5,228 bases of DNA from Candidatus Limivicinus faecipullorum. GTDB taxonomy: Bacteria > Bacillota > Clostridia > Oscillospirales > Oscillospiraceae. The notes under the pieces are model-generated. The model saw only the letters and a list, made by a program, of their open reading frames with translations. It did no database searches and was not told where the DNA came from. The position numbers were made by a program, and so were the translations under genes. Shown piece after piece: positions 1-5,228 of the stretch (positions within the stretch are counted from its first letter, which is position 1; each line of letters opens with the position of its first letter). The stretch spans positions 1-5,228 of the forward strand of contig DVHY01000078.1 in the NCBI GenBank assembly GCA_018711755.1, given 5' to 3'.

Positions 1-210
1 CTTCAGGACTATGTCATATCCGGCAGCGGCAGCGGCAATGACCAGGAGGATTATGCTGAGAAAGTCCGGCATGCTGACAATAAGAGAGACGGCGAAAATA
101 ACCGATGCTACGACCAAGCGAATGACCATCAGGGTATTGTTGTTTGGTAACTGGCTTTCCGGTTTCTTTTTTGCAGCCTCATGCTTGCTTCTTTCCGGCC
201 TTTGGCTCAT
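1..210 (-). CDS. N-terminal part of a probable heavy-metal P1B-type ATPase (runs off the left edge)
   Basis: Only the first 70 codons are in the window; the frame is open to base 1. The ATG at 210-208 is preceded by a perfect AGGAGG (complement of 218-223) with a 7-base spacer, so the start is well supported. The product begins with about 27 hydrophilic, Lys/Arg/Asn-rich residues (MSQRPERSKHEAAKKK...). Two hydrophobic segments follow, at about residues 28-47 and 50-69. The second ends in AAAAAGYDIVLK, which resembles the first conserved helix-end motif of Cd/Zn/Pb-exporting P1B ATPases (small residues followed by GYDVLL-like). No CxxC heavy-metal-binding domain precedes the membrane part, as in many clostridial members. 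The phosphorylation (DKTGT) and CPC motifs would lie outside the window, so the call rests on a short match. It follows the aldolase gene by 41 bases on the same strand with no terminator between, so read-through is possible. An unrelated small membrane protein cannot be excluded. Confidence 0.6.
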   Translation of the reverse strand, partial: MSQRPERSKHEAAKKKPESQLPNNNTLMVIRLVVASVIFAVSLIVSMPDFLSIILLVIAAAAAGYDIVLK

Positions 211-217
211 TTTGCCA

Positions 218-223
218 CCTCCT
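218..223 (-). promoter_or_regulatory. Shine-Dalgarno site of the left-edge membrane protein
   Basis: On the minus strand the bases read AGGAGG followed by TGGCAAA and ATG. This perfect anti-16S match with a 7-base spacer fixes the start of the edge-truncated gene at base 210. The site overlaps one copy of a 9-base tandem repeat (CTGATTAT at 222-229 and again at 231-238 on the plus strand). Confidence 0.85.
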
Positions 224-251
224 GATTATGCTGATTATTGTACGATAATAC

Positions 252-1187
252 TCAGGCCTTTCCGTCGCAGCCGAGGACGTCCACTATCTTGTGCTTGACC
301 ATTTCCTTGATAGCGGTGCGGGCCGGGGCCAGATACTGGCGGGGGTCAAAGTGGTCAGGATGCTCATTGAAGTACTTCCTGATGGTGGCGGTCATTGCAA
401 GACGCAGGTCGGAGTCGATATTGATCTTGCAGACGGCCATCTTTGCAGCCATGCGCAGCTGCTCCTCGGGGATACCGATGGCGCCGGGCATGTTGCCGCC
501 GTTCTCGTTTATCATTTTTACAAACTCCTGAGGGACGGAAGAAGAGCCGTGGAGGACTATGGGGAAGCCGGGCAGGCGCTTCTGTACTTCCTCAAGGATG
601 TCCAGACGCAGCTTGGGGTCGGTGCCGGGCTTGAACTTATAAGCGCCGTGAGAGGTGCCGATGGCTATTGCCAGAGAGTCGCAGCCGGTACGCTCAACAA
701 ACTCCTGAACATCTTCGGGGCGGGTATAGGAGCTGTCCTCTGCGGAGACATTGACCTCGTCCTCGATGCCGGCCAGGGTGCCCAGCTCGGCCTCTACCAC
801 CACACCGTGGTCATGGGCATACTCCACAACCTGACGGGTAAGGGCGATATTCTCTTCAAAGGACTTGGAGGAAGCGTCTATCATAACGGAGGTAAAGCCG
901 CCGTCAATGCAGGATTTGCAAAGTTCAAAGCTGTTGCCGTGGTCCAGATGCAGGGCTATGGGCAGACCGGTCTCGATGACGGCAGCCTCAACCAGCTTGA
1001 TGAGGTAAGTATGATTTGCATAGGCCCGGGCTCCCTTGGAAACCTGGAGGATCAGAGGGGCATTCAGCTCTGCAGCGGCTTCGGTTATGCCCTGAACGAT
1101 TTCCATGTTGTTGACGTTGAAGGCGCCGACGGCATAGCCGCCGTTGTATGCTTTTTCAAACATTTCTTTTGTAGTTACCAGGGGCAT
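252..1187 (-). CDS. fba: Class II fructose-1,6-bisphosphate aldolase
   Basis: Cytoplasmic glycolytic and gluconeogenic enzyme that reversibly cleaves fructose-1,6-bisphosphate into dihydroxyacetone phosphate and glyceraldehyde-3-phosphate using a divalent metal, normally zinc. The 311-residue product opens with MPLVTTKEMF and GYAVGAFNVNN, the usual class II N-terminus. HLDHG at 80-84 carries the catalytic Asp (D82) and a metal-ligand His (H83). VEAELGT lies at 131-137. GTSHGAYKF at 177-185 supplies H180 and VLHGSSSVP at 211-219 supplies H213 as further metal ligands. KINIDSD at 254-260 matches the phosphate-binding segment, and the C-terminus has the expected DPRQYLAPAR. The extra segment at about 220-250 (INENGGNMPGAIGIP) makes it longer than the 285-residue Bacillus type; it is closer to the clostridial/Giardia form. 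The ATG at 1187 has AAGGAG (complement of 1197-1202) at about 9 bases, and the stop is TGA at 254-252. It is divergent from the phosphofructokinase gene. Tagatose-bisphosphate aldolase is a related alternative, but less likely. Confidence 0.95.
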   Translation of the reverse strand: MPLVTTKEMFEKAYNGGYAVGAFNVNNMEIVQGITEAAAELNAPLILQVSKGARAYANHTYLIKLVEAAVIETGLPIALHLDHGNSFELCKSCIDGGFTSVMIDASSKSFEENIALTRQVVEYAHDHGVVVEAELGTLAGIEDEVNVSAEDSSYTRPEDVQEFVERTGCDSLAIAIGTSHGAYKFKPGTDPKLRLDILEEVQKRLPGFPIVLHGSSSVPQEFVKMINENGGNMPGAIGIPEEQLRMAAKMAVCKINIDSDLRLAMTATIRKYFNEHPDHFDPRQYLAPARTAIKEMVKHKIVDVLGCDGKA

Positions 1188-1219
1188 TTTTCTTTTCTCC
1201 TTTTGTTAAAATAGTCAAA

Positions 1220-1246
1220 ATTTGTACAATTAGCATATTTACAAAT
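1220..1246. promoter_or_regulatory. Inverted repeat in the aldolase leader, possible operator
   Basis: ATTTGTA (1220-1226) and TACAAAT (1240-1246) are perfect 7-base inverted arms separated by 13 bases. The left part also contains the 8-base palindrome TTGTACAA (1222-1229). The element lies just downstream of the predicted aldolase transcription start, where a repressor could block transcription; in RNA it would form only a weak AU-rich hairpin. The region is AT-rich, so chance is a real possibility. Confidence 0.3.
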
Positions 1247-1266
1247 CTTCAAGATTATTATATCCT
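1238..1266 (+). promoter_or_regulatory. Weak candidate promoter for the phosphofructokinase gene
   Basis: TTTACA (1238-1243) and TATCCT (1261-1266) are spaced by 17 bases and match the consensus at 5 of 6 and 4 of 6 positions. They would start transcription near 1273, about 65 bases before the ATG. The site overlaps the -10 box of the stronger aldolase promoter on the other strand, so if real the two promoters would compete. The better-looking TTGACA at 1295-1300 has no usable -10 box at the right distance. Confidence 0.2.
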
Positions 1267-1285
1267 CAAAGCAGTGCATAATCAA
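1257..1285 (-). promoter_or_regulatory. Sigma-A-type promoter of the aldolase gene
   Basis: On the minus strand a -35 box TTGATT (complement of 1280-1285) is separated by exactly 17 bases from a perfect -10 box TATAAT (complement of 1257-1262). Transcription would start near base 1250, giving a leader of about 60 bases before the aldolase ATG at 1187. The match is by consensus only. Confidence 0.65.
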
Positions 1286-1291
1286 TACGCA

Positions 1292-1304
1292 GTTTTGACA
1301 AAAC
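1292..1304. promoter_or_regulatory. Perfect 13-base palindrome between the divergent glycolytic genes
   Basis: GTTTTG-A-CAAAAC is a perfect palindrome around one central base. It lies just upstream of the aldolase -35 box (1280-1285) and 34 bases before the phosphofructokinase ATG, a place where a regulator could act on both genes. A half-site TTTTGAC recurs on the minus strand (complement of 1214-1220). No named regulator is recognised. Confidence 0.3.
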
Positions 1305-1338
1305 GAATAAAAATTGAAAAATTCTTGGAGGAAGAAAC

Positions 1339-2580
1339 ATGTCTGAAAAGCTCGTTGGTTCTTGCATTTTTGGCCAGTCCGGAGGCCCCACCGCTGTGAT
1401 AAACGCCAGCGCTTACGGCGTTATCCGCACCGCCCTTGATGCAGAGGAAATCACCACTGTCTACGGCGCTGCCCATGGTATTCGCGGCGTTCTGGACGAT
1501 AAACTCTACATTATGGATGAGGAGGACCCCGCGGAGCTGAAGCTGCTGCTGAACACCCCTTCTTCCGAGCTGGGTTCCTGCCGCTATAAGATCGCCGATC
1601 CCGAAAAGGACGACACTGATTATAAGCGTATACTGGAAATATTCAAAAAATATAATGTCCGTTACTTCTTCTACAACGGCGGCAACGACTCCATGGACAC
1701 CTGCAACAAGATAAGCCGCTACATGGAATCTGTGGGCTATGAGTGCCGCGTGATGGGCGTACCCAAGACCATCGACAACGACCTCTTCGGTACCGACCAC
1801 TGCCCCGGCTTTGCCAGCGCCGCCAAGTATATCGCCACCTCCTGCATGGAGATCAACAAGGACGCGAGAGTCTACGATAACGGCATGATAACCGTAGTTG
1901 AAATCATGGGCCGTCACGCAGGCTGGCTGGCCGCCAGCGCCGCCCTGGCCACTGAGTTCGGCTCCGGCCCGGACCTCATCTATCTCCCTGAGCTGGACTT
2001 CGATATGGACAAGTTCCTTGCGGACGTAGACCGGGTATACAAGGCCAACGGCAAGGTCCTGGTGGCTGTCTCCGAGGGCATCCATTACGCCGACGGCAGC
2101 TTCGTCTCCGAGGCCAAGACCTCCGCTACCGACGGTTTCGGCCACGCTCAGCTGGGCGGCCTCGCTTCCCTGCTGGCTGAGATAATCCGGCAGCACACCG
2201 GCGCAAAGGTCAGAGGAATCGAGCTGAGCCTCCTCCAGCGCTGCGGCGCTCACCTGGCCTCCCAGACCGATATCGACGAGGCTTTCGGAGCCGGACGCGA
2301 GGCCGTCATGCAGGCTGTGTCCGGCACCACCGGCAAGATGGTGGCCTTTGAGCGGGAGTCCGTCGACGGCAAGTACCACTGCAAGATGGTCCTTCTCCCC
2401 CTCTCCTCCGTGGCAAACTACGAGAAGAAGGTGCCTCTGGAATGGATAAACGAAGACGGCAACGGCCTCAAGCATGAGTTTATCGACTATGTGCTGCCCC
2501 TCATCCAGGGCGAGCCGAAACTGCCTCTGGAGCACTCCCTGCCCAGATATGCAAGGCTCAAGAAGGTTCTTGCCAAATAA
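1339..2580 (+). CDS. 6-phosphofructokinase, probably diphosphate (PPi)-dependent
   Basis: Cytoplasmic glycolytic enzyme that phosphorylates fructose-6-phosphate to fructose-1,6-bisphosphate, the substrate of the divergently encoded aldolase. The 413-residue product has the phosphofructokinase motifs in order: GQSGGPTAVINAS at 12-24 (nucleotide or PPi loop), GGNDS at 114-118, PKTIDND at 142-148 with the catalytic-base Asp at D146, MGRHAGWLA at 190-198, and SEG at 245-247 for sugar phosphate binding. Two residues point to pyrophosphate as the phosphoryl donor. D117 sits where ATP enzymes have Gly (E. coli G104), and K143 sits where they have Gly (PGTIDND). PPi enzymes are usually reversible and not allosteric. 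The length of about 410 residues also exceeds the roughly 320 of bacterial ATP-PfkA. The first Asp of GGDD, a Mg ligand in classical enzymes, is Asn here (N116). The ATG at 1339 has GGAGG (1327-1331) with a 7-base spacer, and the stop is TAA at 2578. It ends at a bidirectional terminator. Confidence 0.9.
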   Translation: MSEKLVGSCIFGQSGGPTAVINASAYGVIRTALDAEEITTVYGAAHGIRGVLDDKLYIMDEEDPAELKLLLNTPSSELGSCRYKIADPEKDDTDYKRILEIFKKYNVRYFFYNGGNDSMDTCNKISRYMESVGYECRVMGVPKTIDNDLFGTDHCPGFASAAKYIATSCMEINKDARVYDNGMITVVEIMGRHAGWLAASAALATEFGSGPDLIYLPELDFDMDKFLADVDRVYKANGKVLVAVSEGIHYADGSFVSEAKTSATDGFGHAQLGGLASLLAEIIRQHTGAKVRGIELSLLQRCGAHLASQTDIDEAFGAGREAVMQAVSGTTGKMVAFERESVDGKYHCKMVLLPLSSVANYEKKVPLEWINEDGNGLKHEFIDYVLPLIQGEPKLPLEHSLPRYARLKKVLAK

Positions 2581-2606
2581 GACGTTTTAAAAACGATAAA
2601 TGTGCC

Positions 2607-2641
2607 AAAAATTGCCGGGAATTTTTTCCCGGCAATTTTTT
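2607..2641. terminator. Bidirectional rho-independent terminator
   Basis: The arms at 2607-2621 and 2626-2640 pair perfectly over 15 bp, with a GCCGGG/CCCGGC core and a TTTT loop at 2622-2625. A run of T follows on the plus strand (2636-2641), and the run of A at 2607-2611 gives a T-tract on the minus strand. It therefore suits both the phosphofructokinase gene, which ends at 2580, and the convergent VWA gene. The TAA stop of the VWA gene (2642-2640) touches the base of the stem. Confidence 0.92.
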
Positions 2642-4352
2642 ACATTATTTTTATCTGGTTCTGAATCAGCATGCCCACCGTGTCCGCCAGCTTCTCAAGA
2701 GACTGGATGCGGGCAAAATCCCGGCCGTAAACCAGCTTTGCCCCCGGCAAGTCCTCGTCGTTGCCGGTGAAGACACAGACTACGGCTATACCGTCCGCTC
2801 TGGCCCGGCGCACCTCAAGGGCCGTATCCGTCAATCCGGCTTCATATTCGTAAGCTGTAAGCTCGCCGCCGTCCCTGTCCCTGATCTTTATCACGTCGTT
2901 GGGCTTCACATCGGACAAAACTATGAGCACTTTGTGTTCGTAAGGGCTCTCATTTATAAGGTAGTGGGCGGCCCGTATGGCCAGCCCGTCCCTGTTGCAG
3001 CCGTTGGACACATAGTCAAAAATTTTGTCGTTCTGCGTCCGCTGCCCGTAGTCCCGGAAAATGCGCATTATGGTGTATCCGCTCATGGAGCAAAAGGACA
3101 TCACCCGGCAGGGTATCCCGCAGCGGCTGAGGCTCTCGGCAATGATATAGCCCTGGCTGGAGACCAGCTCCTGACGGTACTTCTGGGATGTGGATGCATC
3201 CAGCAGGATATCGATGCTCAGATTGCCCTTGTCCCCCTGTTCGGTCTTTGAGAAGACCTTGTCGTCGTCCAGCTCCGTTGCCCGCCACGCAAGGCCGCCT
3301 GTGAGCCTGCCGGAATTGGCTTTGACCTCCGTGGGCTCCAAATGCAGCAGAACGGAGTTCTGTATTTTCTCGGCCAGCTTTGATATCACTGTCATGTTCC
3401 GGGGGAGCTGGCTGTAAAAGCTCTTGCGGTTTTTCTCTATCTGCGCCGCCTCCCGCTCCTTCTGCAGGGCTTCAAAAGCGTTTTGTATCTTGCCCTTTAT
3501 CACATCGCCCTTTGTGAACAGCAGGTGGCAGTCGCCGTGATTGCCGGTGCAGAGGCTGCGCTCGATCTCCAGCATCCTGGACTGGCGGTAAATGGGCTCG
3601 CCGAACTTGGACTCCATGAACTCCCGCAGTTCCCCCGCGCTGAGCTTGGTGCGCAGTTCCTGCTCTTCCCTTCTGCCGCTGGTGTTTTCTCCGCCGTACA
3701 CATCGTCAGGATGGTCCGCAAAGCCTGCGCCGAAGCGCCTGTAGCGCCGGCTCCCCTTTTCCCTGCCCCGTTTTTTGCCGAAGAGTGTGGGGCTCAGATG
3801 CCGTTCCTTTTTCCTGAGCTCTGCATTTATCTGGAACCAGCGGCTGAACAGAGATTTTGCAAGCTCTACTATCTGGTCGGTGGAGAGCTGGGGAGAAAAC
3901 TCCAGCTGGTCCAGGAGCGAGGCGTCATATCGGCCCAGCTGCGGCTCCCTGCCCAAAGCCCTTGTAAAATGGGCAAGGGCCATAAAGTCGTAAAAGCGGT
4001 CGTCCTCAGTGTGGGAAAGCTGCCTGGTGAGGCCGAGAGCGTAATTCTCCCGCAGCTCTTTCAGCGCCGGGCGCTCCGGCAGTTCCTTCAGGTACAGGGC
4101 GTTTTCCAGTCCCAGCCAAAGAAGACCCTCATAGGTGTCGCTGTCCTCGTACTGGTCCAGGGCTTTGAAAAGCTGCTCCAGCTTGGGGTATTCATAGTGT
4201 CTGCGGGCCGCGCCGATTATACAGTTCCAGTACAGCTCAGCCTGTCCATCCCTGTTAAAAGCCTTGAAGTCAGGGCGGAAACTGTAGTCTCCGGCACAGT
4301 TCCATATGATGTTTTCCGCCCGCTTTACCTGCAGCTTTGATAGCTCTTCCAT
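2640..4352 (-). CDS. VWA-domain protein, partner of a MoxR-type ATPase (NorD/CobT-like architecture)
   Basis: The 570-residue soluble protein has no signal peptide or membrane segment. A mostly helical N-terminal region (about 1-185) matches nothing I recognise. A strongly basic linker follows (about 192-206, FGKKRGREKGSRRYRR), then a charged region with a probable coiled coil near 290-310 (EALQKEREAAQIEKNRK). The C-terminal VWA domain spans about 378-565. DASTS at 385-389 fits the metal-ion-dependent adhesion (MIDAS) motif DxSxS, GCNRDGLAIR at 451-460 follows it, and VLSDVKPND at 478-486 holds the later MIDAS Asp (D481). A C-terminal VWA behind a long variable region is the layout of NorD, CobT and CbbO, which work with MoxR-family ATPases to activate or metal-load a client enzyme. 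Its start overlaps the ATPase stop (TGATG), and I see no clear Shine-Dalgarno sequence, so translation is probably coupled. The client is unknown; nothing here supports naming it NorD. Confidence 0.85.
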   Translation of the reverse strand: MEELSKLQVKRAENIIWNCAGDYSFRPDFKAFNRDGQAELYWNCIIGAARRHYEYPKLEQLFKALDQYEDSDTYEGLLWLGLENALYLKELPERPALKELRENYALGLTRQLSHTEDDRFYDFMALAHFTRALGREPQLGRYDASLLDQLEFSPQLSTDQIVELAKSLFSRWFQINAELRKKERHLSPTLFGKKRGREKGSRRYRRFGAGFADHPDDVYGGENTSGRREEQELRTKLSAGELREFMESKFGEPIYRQSRMLEIERSLCTGNHGDCHLLFTKGDVIKGKIQNAFEALQKEREAAQIEKNRKSFYSQLPRNMTVISKLAEKIQNSVLLHLEPTEVKANSGRLTGGLAWRATELDDDKVFSKTEQGDKGNLSIDILLDASTSQKYRQELVSSQGYIIAESLSRCGIPCRVMSFCSMSGYTIMRIFRDYGQRTQNDKIFDYVSNGCNRDGLAIRAAHYLINESPYEHKVLIVLSDVKPNDVIKIRDRDGGELTAYEYEAGLTDTALEVRRARADGIAVVCVFTGNDEDLPGAKLVYGRDFARIQSLEKLADTVGMLIQNQIKIM

Positions 4353-5228
4353 CAGCTTGCAAATATATCGGCGGCGGTGAGCCCGGAGCTGATCTTTGTA
4401 CTGATTATATCCGCTACCAGCTGCCGCTCATAATCATCAAAGGACTTGTTGACGATACCCAGTTCAAGGGCCTGACCCATGCTCAGACCATTGGCCACCA
4501 GAGAAACGGAGGACAACAGGCCCCTGAGGTCCAGAGGCTTGGTGGATATCTCTGAGCTGTCGCATTTTTTGCGGATATCTTCAAAGAGCCCCGCCAGAAG
4601 CTGGGCATAGTCTTCCTTAAGATCTGCAAACTGGGACCTGAGCAGCTTTGCCAGATTATCCCGGCTGATTATTGGCATGTTTATCACCATGAAACGGGAA
4701 GCCAGAGCCTCGTTGAGCTCTCTGGTGCCGGCGTAGCCGTAGTTCATGGTAGCGATGAATCTGGTGCATGGAGACAGCTCTATGCGGTCGTATCCGGGTA
4801 CATCGATTATACGGCGGAAGTCCAGCGTAGCATGGAGCACCGCCAGAGACTCGTTCTTGGCCATGTTTATCTCATCCAATATACCGAAGCCGCCTCTTAC
4901 TGCGCACTTGTATATGGGCCCCTGGCGGAAAGTGACTGCCCCGTCCTTGAAGGTGTCCGTACCGATAAGGGAGGAGGCGTCGGTGTTCAGGTAGAAAGAT
5001 ACGTTCCACTCCGGGCGGCGGAACACGGCGGACAGGTTTTCCGCCAGGACGTTCTTGCCGGTGGCTTTGGGCCCCACCAGAAGGATGTTCTCCCCCGCCA
5101 GCAGCGCAGTCAGGGCCTTATTCCATATCTCCGTACCGTAATAGAAGTATTTGGGCTCGGATATCCTGTACTCATCCTCCGGCTCCACCGGATATTCGCT
5201 GCGGAATTTTTCTATGCGGGCTATTATC
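4352..5228 (-). CDS. MoxR/NorQ/CbbQ-type AAA+ ATPase (5' end beyond the right edge)
   Basis: The reading frame is open to the window edge and ends at TGA (4354-4352). A GTG at 5188 could be read as a start, but it has no ribosome site. The in-frame residues before it (IIARIEKFRSEYP) run naturally into VEPEDEYRISEPKYFYYG, so I take the true start to lie past base 5228. Counting from the GTG codon as residue 1, Walker A is GPKATGKN at 39-46, Walker B is ILDEIN at 103-108, sensor 1 is ATMN at 146-149, and a probable arginine finger is R165 in ALASRF. This set, including the NESLAVLHATLDFRR stretch after Walker B, fits the MoxR branch that includes NorQ, CbbQ and CobS. These ATPases form hexamers that remodel clients together with a VWA partner, encoded here directly downstream with a one-base overlap. 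The Walker A Thr/Ser that binds Mg is Asn (N46), an oddity for AAA+ proteins. Client and pathway are unknown. Confidence 0.88.
   Translation of the reverse strand, partial: IIARIEKFRSEYPVEPEDEYRISEPKYFYYGTEIWNKALTALLAGENILLVGPKATGKNVLAENLSAVFRRPEWNVSFYLNTDASSLIGTDTFKDGAVTFRQGPIYKCAVRGGFGILDEINMAKNESLAVLHATLDFRRIIDVPGYDRIELSPCTRFIATMNYGYAGTRELNEALASRFMVINMPIISRDNLAKLLRSQFADLKEDYAQLLAGLFEDIRKKCDSSEISTKPLDLRGLLSSVSLVANGLSMGQALELGIVNKSFDDYERQLVADIISTKISSGLTAADIFAS

Noticed and set aside
222..239. Tandem 9-base repeat CTGATTATG/CTGATTATT before the left-edge gene
   Set aside because: Only two short AT-rich copies, which is compatible with chance. It overlaps the ribosome site and I see no support for a function.
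291..1214. A 307-codon open frame on the plus strand opposite the aldolase gene
   Set aside because: It mirrors the aldolase frame, and its length comes from the codon bias of the real gene. The translation has no family motif, while the minus strand has all the aldolase motifs.
1295..1300. Perfect -35-like TTGACA upstream of the phosphofructokinase gene
   Set aside because: At 16-18 bases downstream there is no -10-like box, and transcription would begin within the ribosome site. It is better explained as part of the 13-base palindrome.
1282..2535. A 417-codon open frame on the minus strand opposite the phosphofructokinase gene
   Set aside because: It is an antisense shadow: low-complexity Gly/Ala/Val-rich translation with no motif, while the plus strand encodes an intact phosphofructokinase.
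2583..2595. Small palindrome CGTTTT-A-AAAACG just after the phosphofructokinase stop
   Set aside because: The stem is weak and AT-rich with a loop of only one base, and a far stronger terminator follows within 12 bases.
3483..4340. A 285-codon open frame on the plus strand opposite the VWA gene
   Set aside because: No ribosome site or family motif, and it lies wholly antisense to a frame with a MIDAS motif.

Overview
The window looks like chromosomal DNA from an anaerobic Firmicute of the class Clostridia, perhaps an Oscillospiraceae-type gut or rumen organism. The reasons are strong AGGAGG-type ribosome sites, moderate-to-high GC with AT-rich intergenic DNA, a class II aldolase of the form shared by clostridia and amitochondriate protists, and a PPi-type phosphofructokinase. 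This placement is inferred from gene content and is not proven.

Layout from left to right. (1) Bases 1-210, minus strand: the N-terminal 70 residues of a membrane protein, probably a heavy-metal P1B-type ATPase, cut by the left edge. (2) Bases 252-1187, minus: class II fructose-1,6-bisphosphate aldolase, complete. (3) Bases 1188-1338: a divergent, AT-rich regulatory region of 151 bp with a good sigma-A-type promoter for the aldolase, plus inverted repeats. (4) Bases 1339-2580, plus: a phosphofructokinase with residues typical of PPi-dependent enzymes. (5) Bases 2607-2641: a perfect 15-bp stem with T-tracts on both sides, acting as a shared terminator for two convergent genes. (6) Bases 2640-4352, minus: a 570-residue protein with a C-terminal von Willebrand factor A (VWA) domain. 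(7) Bases 4352-5228, minus: a MoxR/NorQ/CbbQ-type AAA+ ATPase whose start lies beyond the right edge. Its stop overlaps the VWA start by one base.

The window holds two functional blocks. Aldolase and phosphofructokinase catalyse consecutive steps of glycolysis (fructose-6-phosphate to fructose-1,6-bisphosphate to triose phosphates) and share one divergent intergenic region, so they may be co-regulated. The AAA+/VWA pair has the architecture of NorQ-NorD, CbbQ-CbbO and CobS-CobT: a MoxR ATPase plus a VWA partner that remodels a protein or helps load a metal into it. No client gene is visible, so its target is unknown. This pair, with an Asn in the Walker A Thr/Ser position, is the least understood part of the window. 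No RNA genes, mobile elements, CRISPR arrays or gene-free stretches over 300 bases were seen.
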